Both the position numbers and the translations under genes were made by a program. Below are positions 24,191 through 35,860 of a stretch of DNA of 64,000 nucleotides, one piece after another. The DNA is from Rhabditoides inermis (taxonomy: Eukaryota > Nematoda > Chromadorea > Rhabditida > Rhabditidae): NCBI GenBank assembly GCA_963966185.1, contig CAWZYM010000277.1, positions 62,001 through 126,000 on the forward strand. The letters run 5' to 3'. The notes under the pieces are model-generated. The model had not been told where the DNA came from, made no database searches, and was given only the letters and a program-made list of their open reading frames with translations. Every line of letters begins with the position of its first letter. Position 1 is the stretch's first letter.

Positions 24191-24781
24191 TCACCTCCAC
24201 TTTACAGTTGCTATATTGTGTATTTTTTCAAAAATAAATATTTCATAAGCACTGTTTCCTCCATATTTTTTTAATCGATTGATGGACTATCCTGCACTAA
24301 ATAATGTGTTCAAAAAGGCCAGAATACGGGTTACTGAAACTTGATATACTTTTTGAGACGGAAACATTTGTTTTCATCTCTTTCTCGAACTTAATTTTTT
24401 TCAGTGTTCCATAAACTTTTCTTTGAAAACAATCTTTAAATAAAATGAATTCGATCTCAATATCTCAATTGTTCGTCCCGGTCCGTATGACTCACACGCT
24501 AGATCTTTTGTATAAACTTTAAAGACTAAACTATTGAAAGGAATACGACAAATACTTATGTAGAATACATTATACATAACGTTTCACCGGAACCATCGTT
24601 TCGATCTTTTGTCATTTTGTTCCCTACCCGCAACACAGATGCGGATCCGAGAGTGTATTGTATACAAATATTGTAGCACAATCGTTGCTCTAAAAGCTCT
24701 GGCCGCGCTTACGTCGTTGCATAGAATAGCAGTTCGACAGGTGCTTTATACCTAGTGAAGTTGTACTGACATTTTGTGAGA
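24191..24781. other. intergenic, AT-rich
   Basis: No exon chain. It contains the upstream region of the chemoreceptor gene starting at 24,782. Confidence 0.5.
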
Positions 24782-26103
24782 ATGCTCCGCAACCTGACTC
24801 TTCCTGACAACCCGGCGATTCTCGAGGACGGTCCTCTATGTGCAACGCTTATTGCTACCGGTGCTGTTCTACTCGTAGTTGTATTCATACCATCATCATG
24901 GTACAAAGTGCACCTGCTCGTCTATCAGGTATTATGGCATAAAAGTAGAGGGCACAACGCTTTCAGACATGCACTCTGCTCACTTGCGGATCGGTGCTAG
25001 TCGTCCAACCCGTCGTCTTCTATCCACTCTCCATCGGATTTGTGAGAGCCAGTCTTGTGAGCCACTGGAATATTATGCCAAATGCCGCCAATGTGAGTGC
25101 CTACCAATATCATATCATCTTCTCGCCACTCTCAGTGTGCCGTGTCCATCTTCATCGCTATGGAGTGTTGCGCCGCCATCAACCTCTTGCTCTATCGCAA
25201 ATTCGTGGGTATCGATTCACGATAACTGACGTATTAGTATTTTTCTAGGAGATGCAAGCCAGGTTTTCCGCTGTAAGCATGCGCTCGCAGAGTATCCAAA
25301 CGCTCTCGCCCTCGCTTGCCGCTCTAGTCATCGGCATTTTCTCAGTGGTTATCGTGATACAGCGGGATGATGTGGAAGCACACATGTATTGGATGAAAAA
25401 TGTGAGTTCAAGAGTTCTGCCATATACGTCACGTTTCAGAGCTACGGCGGTCTCGACGCGATCCTAAAACATCATCCAATCGAATCGTGGCATTCCTACA
25501 CCGAACCGGCCCTTCTCGGTGTGACTATAGGGGTTTGCACAAAGAAAAGGAAGTGAACACACGCTCGCTGGTCATTTTAGATGACGGTGCTTATATTGTC
25601 CGTGAGTGGAGTGGCAGGCTTCACAACGCTATTCATTGCGTATGGGCAGTTCAAAGGCAACAGTTCGGAGCAAGCTATCCGGGTGCAGAGAGGCATTCTC
25701 ACACACGTGGTTTGTCAAGTAGGTTCTGCGTGTGCGTGTGCGTGTGCGTACACTTTGTAACTGTTGTTTTTCATTTCCAGTTGCTTCTTGTAACCTTCTG
25801 CATTTTTCTACCCTGTATCATATGTGGGCTCTCGTTTGGAATGGAGTGGTGGTCAGACTACAGTAAGTTATTTCTTTAAAAATAGTACTTTTACAACGAC
25901 TTTCACTACAACGATGCCTAACTGCCTGCTGTGAACATCCGTGTGTGTTTTCAGACCTGAACCTCTTCGTTTGGCCCTCTATCTGTATTCACTCGGCAAT
26001 GGCTAATCTACTGATCATCGTCTTCTCGGTCTGCAATCGCAAGAGGCGCGCCGTAGCCGTGGTAGATGTGGCTATTCCCACGCGAACAATCGCGTTTCAT
26101 TAA
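24782..26103 (+). CDS. serpentine chemoreceptor (srh-like seven-helix GPCR)
   Basis: Eight exons: 24,782-24,928; 24,967-25,092; 25,136-25,204; 25,249-25,401; 25,440-25,532; 25,581-25,718; 25,781-25,862; 25,955-26,103. They join in frame to 318 residues with all-GT/AG introns of 38-92 nt. Hydrophobic segments include LCATLIATGAVLLVVVFIP, LLTCGSVLVVQPVVFYPL, VSIFIAMECCAAINLLLY, LAALVIGIFSVVIVI, LILSVSGVAGFTTLFIAY, LLVTFCIFLPCIICGL and a last helix HSAMANLLIIVFSVCNRKRR, giving seven membrane spans. The architecture and the motif near ME-CCAAINLLLYRK resemble the nematode-specific Str/Srh superfamily, expressed mostly in sensory neurons. Subfamily assignment is tentative. The stop overlaps an AATAAA at about 26,102. 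The gene looks intact. Confidence 0.75.
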
Positions 26104-26379
26104 TAAATTCCCTGTCTAATCGCTTGTCTAATCCCTTTTCTCGCGGATTTTATTTTCAATTTTTCTGTACTATAGTCAACAGTACAAATTACAAAACCTC
26201 AAAGGGTTTCCTCACCCTTCACACTCAGAATGCTCCCCTACGCACCTCTTCAAAATGTTATCATTATGTCTCTTGGTTCCCCACATTTCTTCAAACGTTT
26301 TTAAAAATCATAAAATACCATAAATGAATTTTGAATGACACGTGTTTTATTAAGATTGTCTACATTGATTGCACACGCA
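26104..26379. other. convergent 3' spacer
   Basis: Short AT-rich spacer between the chemoreceptor stop and the 3' end of the minus-strand GT11-like paralog 2. Nothing else seen. Confidence 0.5.
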
Positions 26380-28409
26380 TCACTCCAGCTCCCGTACTGC
26401 CAATGTTCTTTGATCGAAGCGAAGAACCTGTAACAGAATACAGTGGGTGGGCGAATCAGTTGCCGCCAGTAGAGAACGCAGAGTGAACAGAGTGCGAGGC
26501 GGCAAAAAAACGATAGAAATGCGATAGCACGCGAATTGCGATAGCACGCGCACATTCAAACTTTCGCGCGCGCGCAATTTTCAAATGCGGGACGGACGGG
26601 CGGAGTGGAGCGGAAATAAATAATCTCTGGACTGTATGTAATATTGTTTCATAGATGATTATCACTCACCTTCCAGTCTGGCGGCGCAACATCATCGATG
26701 GTTGTCTGCTTCTCGATTCCGCCAGGCGGTGAGAAGTCCTAAACGCATAATTTTGGCTCCGCCCCCGCAAACACCGCCCACCTCTCCTCGATACACATGG
26801 GCACCTTCCTTCAGTGTGTATGCCATCCAAAAGCCAAAAGTCGAAGTGGGAGCTGAAATCGCATCTTGTATTCCAAATTGAACAGGTATCTTACCTGTGA
26901 GAAGTAACGTGTCACAGTAGGTTTGTGTGAGCGCAATTGTAACTGCTTGGTCCATTCGAGGAAAAGCTACCACTGTCCAGCTAAGAATAACGTTATTCAG
27001 ATTTCAGGTAATAATCAAATGTCACTACACCAGAAACCATGACACCAGACATCAGACATCACCTCACAAAACACTACTGCACTGCGACACATTGTCAATA
27101 TTACGTCAATTGGTGCAGCGATTTTATAGTGGTGTCGACACCACGATACTTGTGTCTTTTCCTAATTGCCCGACAATCACAAAGCCAAGTAGTATACGCA
27201 CTTTCTGTCGTGTAAATCTGACAGGACAGCGTTTGCCCAGTCCATTGAATCTCCTATTGCAACTATGGCGATCGATTTATTGATTCCATCTGAAGTGTTA
27301 GTCAACAAACAGTTGTACAAAACAACACAATTACGCACATTTTTCTCCCAGATAGTTTGCAGAAGCCAACGTGAAAGTTGAGCGAGTGTACCTAAATGAA
27401 ATATTTCGATCAGAAAACGAGAAAACGCAAATATCGTAATTACCAGTAAATTTTGTTGCGCTTATAATCGCTTCTTCGGATATGTATGCAAATTCTAAAA
27501 CATTATTTTATTTAAAAAAAAAAGTGAAATGGGCACTCTCACTTGTGAACTTTTTTGTTTCTTATCTTTTCACGATCTTCCTCCTCGATTTTATTCACTT
27601 CTTTTTCAACGCCATTCATTAATGTTGCTGTCGGTTCCAGAAGTTTCCGAATAACATCACGATTATCGGAAAAGTACTTGAAACTGTGAAAAAAATAGAT
27701 TATTGTGAAATTGGACTGTTATGTGCTATGAACTCATCGCGAAATAGGATCCAGTAATGAGAAGTGTCGACTTCCCAGAGACGTTCTCGATTTTCTTGAA
27801 TTCTTTCATGTTCAGTGGTCGATATTTGCAACATGCGCCGGCGTGCGATAGAGATATCACATCAACAGTCTATTATCTTTTTGATTAGGAACTAAAACAA
27901 ATTTCAATCACCGAAACATTGACGTTTCTGAACAAATTGTTCAACACAGGATAGTCCACTAATCGATCGAATGTTATGGAGATATTGTAAACAGGTCGTC
28001 TAAATGGAACTGTATAAATAATAAACAAGAAACTTACAATTTGAGTTCTGCTGCCGCTGTGAGAAGAAAGAAGGCTTCGAATAGTACGTTTCCCAAACCA
28101 GCTCTAGTGCGTATCGAAGTAAACGAAATGGTGACGTATTTCAAACTCTTTTCTGGCAGAGTTGTCGCATTTTCCACATATACAAAATCCGAATCCGTAA
28201 CATTCGCGTTGTTCAAGATATCTTCTAACAGCGTCGTTTTTCTTTCTGTTCTTGCAATACTCCGAACCGTTGAACGAATTTCCTGAAATATTTGATTTCA
28301 ATGTTTTTTTCAATGACAATCCACTCACATAACTCCTGTCATTTGCTATAGTTACGATCGATAAGACGAAAAGCGTGCATCCAAGAAATATAATAATATT
28401 CCGGAACAT
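26380..28409 (-). CDS. GT11-like alpha-1,2-fucosyltransferase-type glycosyltransferase, paralog 2 (12 exons)
   Basis: Same exon plan as paralog 1. Exons recognised include 28,329-28,409 (ATG at 28,409; anchor IIIFLGCTLFVLSIVTI), 28,038-28,282 (ending LGNVLFEAFFLLTAAAELKL), DYPVLNNLF (about 27,909-27,996), SHAGACCKYRPLN (about 27,740-27,860), FKYFSDNRDVIRKLLEP, CIHIRRSDY (about 27,450-27,500), NYLGEKYG and AIVAIGDSMDWANAVLSDL (about 27,220-27,400), MDQAVTIALTQTYCDTLLLT, TAPTSTFGFWMAYTL, 26,670-26,738 (DFSPPGGIE) and 26,380-26,427 (VLRFDQRTLAVRELE, stop). It is a putative Golgi type II enzyme. Identity with paralog 1 is highest in the donor-binding half, so the pair may have been homogenised by conversion. 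The intron after ITGSYF has GA where GT is expected, as in paralog 1. Confidence 0.82.
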
Positions 28410-30159
28410 TTAGAGAGCGAGCTGCGAAGTGGAGATAATTACTATACTGTGGGGTGGCGCGGAAATTGTGGGTGGCGATTGTAAATGAGTAAATATGGGA
28501 ACGAGGTAACGAGAGGGAGAAAGAGTACAAATTTACTAGCAGTAAACAGTAAGCTGGCAACAGAACCTGTCAGATTTATGATTTTTAACGCACGATTTGT
28601 AACTTGACATAAAAACGAAATTTATTGGAATATCCAGGCAAGTGGCGGTTTTCATATCATTCAAATATGCAATAAATGCGGACAATCATGCCGTAGTGAG
28701 CCACAACAGACCGTAAAAACTAATTGCATGCACCATTGATTAACAATGCATCGCCCAACAATACAAAAAGCGCATGCATAGTTTTTTTGAATTCGGCATT
28801 TTCGTACAGTAAAAAGTTATTTTTCAGTTTCAGAAAAACCCAAAAATAAACAAAAAGGTTCAGAGTAGGGAGGGATGTCAAGTGGGCGGGGCTTAAGCGC
28901 CAAACGGAAGACACCATTCGACGTTCGACGCACAGTGAAAAGTTGTGTCTGGTAGTGGTAGTACCTTCCATAACTTCCATATGTTGCTGGACCGTGTCCT
29001 AACCTACAATTAATGACAAAAACTATTTTTCAAGTGAAGCCCACTCAACTGCGTAGTTTGTTTTATGTTTGAGTTGCTCGATTCCGGATCCGGAGTGTTA
29101 CGTCAGAATAAAAGAGCCACCAGACACAAGAAATTTGCATACAAACGCGGTCACTAAGGCGAGTCCGGTGTCCAACTGATTTGCGCCATATCCATATGTG
29201 GAACTCCGGTACGTCCGGTACTCCGGTAGATCAATGCAAACATGAAATAAACCACGCAGTTGAGTCGGCCTCGCGAATGCGAAACTTTCATTCGAACATA
29301 CCCCTTGTTTTCTAGACCGTCGACATGAAATGAAATGCAAACTGAACAACCGAGACAGTGTAATAGGAACACGCATGGCGAAATTCGAACACGCTGACGC
29401 TGAATATTCGCCGATTTTTCTCGTTTTGATTATGTTTTGATTACGCGAACGATTTCGTTTTCGAAACAGGAAAACAGAACAAAACAACTTCTCACATTTC
29501 AAATCAACATCTGAGAAACGTTGATTTCACTTATAAACGATACACTCAAAAGGGCTCCGTTTGAAAGCAGCAAGGGAAGCCACACTCCTAGGGGCGGCAG
29601 ACGATACCATTGATGTATGATACACCTGCTATGATACAGCCAACAAGCCAGAGAGAAAGATTTACACAACTTGCACGTTCAAAATGCGCTCTCTAACTGA
29701 TAACCAGAAGAACGAGCTTGGTGACACCGAGCCTAACCTAATAAAAGTCTACCTTTACTGCTTCTAACCGAAGTATATACATACTTGCTTCGTATTAGTG
29801 CAATTTCACATGTGTATGCAGTTATCGGCTGATTGTGATTGTGAATGCATCTCAGTATAGGGTTGCAGACAGAATTCGTCCGGCTATCACATTAGATTTG
29901 TGACGAATAACTGGTGAGAAATGTGTAATCTCTCTCACTCAGTTGGTCGCATATGTTTTGAAATACACGTATTATGATTAGCATGTGTGCCAATGAAACT
30001 CTCTCCATTCTTTTCGACCTGTTTTGTCTCTATTTCGCCGATGTTTTTTTTTACCCATGCTGTCTTATCAGCACCATTCGTTGTGCATGTGTGATAAGAA
30101 CAAGAAGAACCCAAAGCCGCCAACATCCTTCTGCCATTGAGATCGATCTTGCATCGAAA
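28410..30159. other. intergenic, about 1.75 kb, nothing recognised
   Basis: Contains the upstream region of GT11-like paralog 2. Frames present on the minus strand (for example 29,098-29,502) lack splice-consistent continuations and family motifs. No repeat or RNA gene is seen. Confidence 0.45.
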
Positions 30160-30488
30160 ATGGAGCTGCGATTCTACTACAACGACTGGTATGTGACTTT
30201 TGTGATGTAAGAAATCTGCGCTCTCTGCAAACACGCGTTCTTTTGCCTATTCTGTCAACCAGGTGAAACAGTGAGATCAGAGCGAACTGATTCTGAACGT
30301 GATATAGCACGACAATTACTGAATGGTTGCGGTTCCTCGGGGTGCTTCTTTGAGTTGTTGTCCTGAAGTCCAGAAGAAGCTGAACACAGCTGAAACAAAC
30401 AATAAGTATTTCAGTGAAGTTCATGCATCTGCAATCATGGTGCATGGTTGTGAGGATGGCAATGCTAATGTGTTCACGTCAACTCTCG
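30160..30488 (+). pseudogene. copy 0: isolated N-terminal module of the GYF-like family
   Basis: Two exons with the family's phases: 30,160-30,188 (MELRFYYND, donor GTATGT) and 30,415-30,488 (EVHASAIMVHG ... NVFTSTL, donor GTCAGT). They match exons a and b of copies 1-3 (M-x-L-R-YFYKPSD and EVTATEVVIQGELNDQTF). MELRFYY is intermediate between the plus-strand copies (MKLRYFY) and the minus-strand genes (MEFYY), which supports common ancestry. No downstream exons of its own exist, so it is a truncated copy or an alternative first module splicing into copy 1. Confidence 0.55.
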
Positions 30489-30579
30489 GTCAGTCGCTTT
30501 TTCATATAACAAACAAAACAGCCATGTTTAGATCTCGTTCTCAAACGACTTTGCGAAAGACAGTCTTCGAAAACTGGAG

Positions 30580-30607
30580 ATAACCCGTCCACCAGTGATT
30601 CAGAGCA
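30580..30607 (+). promoter_or_regulatory. conserved upstream element of the plus-strand family copies
   Basis: CCCGTCCACCAGTGATTCAG occurs here, at about 32,920-32,944 before copy 2, and with two changes at 35,177-35,198 before copy 3. It lies 40-70 bp upstream of the start codons of copies 1 and 3, so it is part of a duplicated promoter or 5' leader. Function is inferred from conservation only. Confidence 0.5.
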
Positions 30608-30673
30608 GGTAGTGTTCATTTCATAACATCACCCGCTACTGTGTAGTTTGATACCGTCGCGAGTGATTGCGAA

Positions 30674-32588
30674 ATGGAACGAACGCTGAGCGAGACTGTG
30701 CAGGCGCCGGCTGAAAAAGAAGATTACATGATCGAGGAGAATGACACTTTGATGAACCTGGTAGACAACGCAGAAGACAAGAATCCGGAAGATCGGAATC
30801 ACTCGCTGGAACTACAAATTGCAGAGGTAGTGTCACCCACACCCACAGCTGACCATTCTCGATCGGACGTAAGTTTCACAACTTTTCAAAACATGTGATT
30901 ATGCGCTTTTTCAGATGAAACTGCGATATTTCTACAAGCCCTCCGACGATGCTGACATGACGTGAGTACGCATGTATTTGAGTATTTGATACCGAAAAAA
31001 CTTTGGGGAAAATGAAACGTCGGTTGATGATAGTTGTCGGTAGTTCGGTAACTTTTTGGCTATCAAATTTTCTTCAAACAGTTGGGTTTTTGAATTACTT
31101 ACTACGATTCCTTTGTTCGAACCGCTTTAGCTGCCGTATTCGCCTCTGTTCACATGATGGCTACCATTCACATGATGCATAACTTCCCTGCAGTGAGGTG
31201 ACGGCTACTGAAGTTGTTATTCAAGGCGAGCTGAACGATCAGACGTTCACAGCCACTCTAGGTAAGCTATATCATATATTCGAAAGCCAATCAAATGATT
31301 TTTACAGACGAACTCATCAACATGGGTTGGAATAGCAAAGGACGGAGGAAGAGACGAAACCGTGAATCGAAATCTACACCGTCGTCACCGGACAAGTATA
31401 TTCAGGTATAAGATTTTGATTGGACCTTGCACATGAACAAACTACAACCATAATACATGTCAGTGGTGATTATTTAATCTGAATTGATAAACAGTGATTT
31501 TTAACCACAAGAAAACACGACGTAGTCTTGGTACCGACAGAAGATCATCTCCTTTCGGCAGCACATTGACGCAATGCAAGACGACGTGTCGAACCTTCTC
31601 GCCGCGACGCAGAGCGAGTCGGCACTGCCATACGACATGCCCGATGAACCGGCTGAGCTCTGTGACGGATTGACCGCTGTAGACACGCCAGCGCCGCCGC
31701 CGACCAGGCCATCTGTCCATGACTGGAAGGTGCGTTTCCAGATTTCATCTTGTCTTCATAACTTTATAATAATACGTTCATTACCGTGTACATATAGAAG
31801 AAGCAGTGCGAGACAACATGAGTCATTGCATACGGTATGAAAAAAGAAGATACAACAGAAAGCATCGATTGTTGACTACAGTCTACAACACATGCAATAT
31901 AGGTCGGCGACCGATGCGGTTGGTGTTCGGATCGATTCGGTCGCTGCCGCGCCACTGTGCGATACATTGGTCGGCTCAAAGACAGAGGTGAGCTTCAACA
32001 TAGAATCGGAAACTGCGAGTGCGCCCTTAGCCAGGCGCCCAGCCGCCGCGGATGGTGGGCTCGCGACGCGCTATGCACGTTCTCTTTCATATTAGTACTC
32101 TTCCCGAATATCTGACTGTGGGAAGAGCGAGGCAGACGGCGCACTTTCTGGTTGCGAGTTTACTATCAAATTGATAGCATGTTGAAGTAAGTGACTCATC
32201 ACTCACCTTATCTTATCAATTTAGCGAGTTTGCGAATTCTGGTGTGCGTATATGATACTGAAACAAACTTATGTGTAATTTCGCGTAACTTAAAACACCT
32301 TCAGATCCGTCGAAGACATATGCGGGCATTGAATTCGACAAGGCAGTTGGTACGGGCACGGGATTCTACTGTGGAGAGGAATTGATGCAGACGACGGAGA
32401 ACCATGCTGGATTTGTCGCTATCAAAACGCTCATCCCTATCCGCTCATCTACAAAGATACGTCGCAAGCACGGTGTACTCGCGAAACCCAGCAAGAAACC
32501 GCAAAAGACACTATGTATGCAGAAATATCGTCTTTCACCAGTGTCGTGGACTGTGCGCGACGGTTTCCGCTTTCTATCATTAGACTAA
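30674..32588 (+). CDS. copy 1: reduced GYF-like domain plus CAP-Gly-like domain protein
   Basis: Seven exons: 30,674-30,868; 30,915-30,961; 31,194-31,261; 31,308-31,405; 31,541-31,729; 31,903-31,987; 32,305-32,588, 321 residues in frame. Residues 1-65 are an acidic leader. Next comes MKLRYFYKPSDDADM with EVTATEVVIQGELNDQTF and DELINMGWNSKG, which align with the first and last thirds of the GYF-like domain of the minus-strand genes, but the GPF...WW helix is deleted. A Pro/Ser-rich linker ending SVHDWK leads to the CAP-Gly-like domain: VGDRCGW, ATVRYIG, YAGIEFDKAVGTGTG and HAGFV. CAP-Gly domains bind C-terminal EEY/F motifs of tubulin, EB1 and CLIP proteins; the key GKNDG loop here reads GTGTG, so binding may differ. 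The last exon reads on to a TAG at 32,586, whereas copy 2 splices there. Confidence 0.65.
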
Positions 32589-33221
32589 TGCCGAACATTC
32601 AATCGAATGATGAATTGGTCCCGCCACGATAGCTTTCGACTCCCTTCACACACAATAATCGGTTGATTCGTGTTGTTCTGACTATTTGTGCTGATAAATG
32701 ATGCATTTATGTGTTCAGTTGGGAGTTGGGAGTTTAGTTTCAGTTTGCGCAATATAACGGTTACATTTCACGCCCCAACAATAGGCATAATAATTTTGAA
32801 AATGTTTTGAAACCGCTAACGTCTTACGCATATGTACTTGCCTTATACACTTATACTCTCTGTCCACCAAACAAAAAAGTCATGTTCATATCTCAATATC
32901 AAACGAGCGAGTGAAGATAACCCGTCCACCAGTGATTCAGAGCATGCTACGTATCAATTTCATAATTGCTCCCACTTCTGTCTAGTTTGATACCCTCGCG
33001 ATGTGGAGAAAACGCTGAGCGGAGGCTGTGATAACGAGACTATTTAACCGATATACACGACGGTGCAAACTACCTTGCGTAAAAACGCCAAGAAGAATCA
33101 ATCCGAAAGATCGGAACTTCTCGCTGGAACTCGACCGGGGTATCGTCTACCATCGAACCCGAAACATCCATCAGACGTAAGTTTTGTCGCTTCTCAATAA
33201 ACACGAATTTGCTCTTTTCAG
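32589..33221 (+). other. intercopy spacer with degenerate leader exon of copy 2
   Basis: Contains the duplicated upstream element (about 32,920-32,944) and a decayed equivalent of the copy-1 leader exon (about 33,000-33,176) that still ends with a proper donor (CAGAC|GTAAGT) but has lost the leader frame and its start codon. Confidence 0.5.
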
Positions 33222-34633
33222 ATGCAACTGCGGTACTTCTATAAACCCTCCGACAATGTGGGCATGATGTGAGTGTTCGCGCATTCTAAATACTATGATG
33301 ATGATACTCTAAAGCATATTCATTCACGTCTTTTCAGTGAGGTGACGGCTGCAGAAGTCATCATTCAAGGCAAAGTGAACGATAAGACGTTCACGGCCAC
33401 ACTGGGTAAGCAACGATTGGAAATTTGATCCATTTAATGATAATTACAGATGAACTCATCAACAAGGGCTCGAAAATCACAGGCCGAAGGAAGATACTAC
33501 GCCGCAAATCAAAATACGCGCTGTCGTCTTATGTCAGCAAGTCTATTCAGGTAAGATCGTTCCCTCGCACGAGACGAAACTCAAAAAACATGTCATCGGT
33601 GGACGTGGCACATGTCCATGATTACATCACATTTTCAGCGTAATGTTCCGGCGGACAAGGTGATCTCTTCCGGCGATCACAATGACGCTGTGCCCGACGA
33701 GGCGACACGAGCGACGCGCACGAGCCAGCCCTTGATACACAACAACACGCCCGATAAACAGGCCGAGTTGGATCAGTCCGCAGCAGCAGCAGCAGAGACT
33801 CCGCCTCCGTCGCCAACCCAGTCATCTGTCCAGGACTGGAAGGTAGATCCCAGTTCCATAACAATTGAAAGTTGATACTGTAAAATGACATTTAGCCAAA
33901 ACTGTGCTCGAGAGAGTACTATGCGCTGAATTATAGAAAAAAGATGAATTTTATCTGATTAGAACATTTTTTCATTGATGATTTCAGGTCGGCGATCGAT
34001 GCGATTGGTTTTCGAGTCGATTCGGTCACTGTCGCGCAACTGTGCGCTACCTTGGGCCGCTCAAAGACAGAGGTGAGCTTCCTTCAGAATATGCCAATGC
34101 GACCTTGGCTGCTCAGTTTTTTTTTCTCAAATTTATGTATCGAAACATTCCTAATACATCGCCTTTTAGCAGATTCCAGCGCATGTATAGTACTAAAACA
34201 CATTGTAAACTCACGTAACTCGTATCTCATTTTCAGATCCGTCGAAGACGTATGCGGGCATCGAATTCGACGAAGCAGTTGGTACGGGTACGGGCGTCTA
34301 CTGCGGAGAGCAGCTGATGCGGACGGCTGAGGACCATGCTGGATTCGTTGCCAGCCAGGCACTCATTCATATCCGCTCATCTACAAAGATACGCAGCAAG
34401 TCACCGCAAAAGACACTAGGTACGCAGAAATTTCGTATTCCACTAGAGCCTGAGCCAGCGTGATAACTATAGAGTAGATATATCTACTGTCTTTCTAGAC
34501 TATTGTCCTTTTTCTGATACATAAATCATAAATCTCATCACAATTATATGTGGGATGTAAAAATCATTGTCAATTCATTTCAGATGCATCAGAGATCAAT
34601 ATCAATTCTGTCAAGAATGCCGCTGACTGCTGA
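33222..34633 (+). CDS. copy 2: reduced GYF-like domain plus CAP-Gly-like domain protein
   Basis: Exons 33,222-33,268; 33,338-33,405; 33,450-33,550; 33,639-33,842; 33,988-34,072; 34,237-34,419; 34,584-34,633 join to 245 residues from MQLRYFYKPSD. I start there because the leader exon upstream is broken. The order is YFYKPSD, EVTAAEVIIQGKVNDKTF, DELINKGSK, a basic stretch (GRRKILRRKSKY), a Ser/Thr/Pro/Gln linker with five Ala in a row, then the CAP-Gly-like part VGDRCDW, TVRYLG, YAGIEFDEAVGTGTG, GEQLMRT and HAGFV, and a short tail ending NAADC. Each intron falls where it does in copy 1. An AATAAA lies at about 34,730. It is about 80 percent identical by eye to copy 1 in the CAP-Gly-like exons. 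Function unknown; a microtubule- or adaptor-related role is suggested only by the fold. Confidence 0.65.
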
Positions 34634-34979
34634 AAGGAGACGATGTTCTCCGATACCAGCCAAGCAGACTTCGTCTTCTTTCAAACACAATAACCAAATC
34701 AAAGAGATTAGTGTTCTGACAGTTTGTGTGAATAAATGATGCACCTATGCGCAACTGAACAACGAGTTTCATTTCGCGCAGAGCCTGCCAGAGCCCCATA
34801 CGCAAGTGTGTAGTTCCATCGCCAAGTCGTAACCTGACTCAGGACAGGACCGGGAGCAGCTTATGCGGACATCGTTTCATGCTCACCGCGCGATATTGTC
34901 AGTAAAGTAGCGGTCAGTCTCTTCAAAACTCCCCTCGATACTGACTTTGGAACGCCTTCGAAACACGACCAAACAGCGT

Positions 34980-35075
34980 GTTTCGAAGGCGTTTTGAAGA
35001 AAATGAATGCGTCTGAAAATTCGGCGCGTGGTTGTAAGGATGACAATGTGTTCACGAAGGCGTTCAAGTCAACAA
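34980..35075 (+). pseudogene. decayed exon-b remnant of the plus-strand family
   Basis: GCGTGGTTGTAAGGATGACA at about 35,022 and the flanking AATGTGTTCACG match the exon-b region of copy 0 (30,440-30,488), but no splice frame is left. The 34,634-35,238 spacer otherwise holds only the duplicated upstream element at 35,177-35,198. Confidence 0.4.
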
Positions 35076-35238
35076 CCCGCGAAAGTCATTTTTTCTATAT
35101 TAAACGAACGAAACAGATATGTTTAGATCTCATTCTCAAGCAACTTTGAGACAGTCTTTGAAAAGTGAAAAAAAATTCGTCCACCAGTGACTCAGAGCCT
35201 TCCATTTCATAATAATATCATCATTGCACCCAAACAAA

Positions 35239-35860
35239 ATGGCATCATCGCACCCTCCCTTGATACCGAGCGATTGCCAAAAAGGAGCCCTTAGCGAGAC
35301 TGGTGATAAAGAATACTACATAACACCGAGAACCGAGAGGCACGACTCTGATATGAGCCTGCACGAAAATACAATGACCAATCAACCGGAAGACCACTCG
35401 CCGGAACTAGAAAGTGTCGAGGAATCGTCGCCGACTATCGAACCCGCAGCTGACCATCCTCTATCAGACGTGAGTTAGCAGATTTCAATATATTTTCAAA
35501 CGAACCCCTGTTTCAAGATGAAATTTCGGTATTTCTACAAGCCTTCTGACAATGCTGAGATGACGTGAGTGTTCATACATTCTGAACACTAACATGAACA
35601 TATACGCGCTTTCAGCGAAGTAACAGCTGCTGAAGTTGTTATTCAAGCCGAACTGAACAATCAGACAATGACGTTCACTCTCGGTAAACAAACTATATTT
35701 GGAAATGTTATCGATCCGTTTATACAGACCATTTCATCAGAGTTGGGTGGCAAAATAAAGGCCGGAAGAAGCAACGACACCGGGATTCGAACTCCACGCT
35801 GCCGTCATCTCACAACAAGTCTATTCAGGTACGATCATTTCCATGCACAAATTGCAAAGA
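35239..35860 (+). pseudogene. copy 3: truncated GYF-like family member lacking the CAP-Gly exons
   Basis: Leader exon 35,239-35,469 (77 codons, acidic, open), 35,519-35,565 (MKFRYFYKPSDNAEM, acceptor reads TTTCAAG) and 35,616-35,683 (EVTAAEVVIQAELNNQTM). The next exon, around 35,740-35,830, is recognisable by nucleotide alignment to DELINMGWNSKG of copy 1 but is out of frame (LGGKIKAGRSN), and no linker or CAP-Gly exons follow before gene A's 3' end at 36,307. It may encode a short product but is best read as a 3'-truncated copy. Confidence 0.55.

Noticed and set aside
13380..26300. Loose CCTCAAAATG/CCCCTA similarity between 13.4-13.5 kb and 26.2-26.3 kb
   Set aside because: Too short and irregular to support a shared repeat family from this window alone.
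29098..29502. 134-codon minus-strand frame
   Set aside because: No family motif, no splice-consistent neighbours and no coding-type composition; probably a chance frame.
35770..35800. tRNA-like GGGATTCGAACTCC (reverse B-box) near copy 3
   Set aside because: Alignment to copy 1 shows that it is a mutated version of the family exon c, so the match is chance; no A box or cloverleaf.
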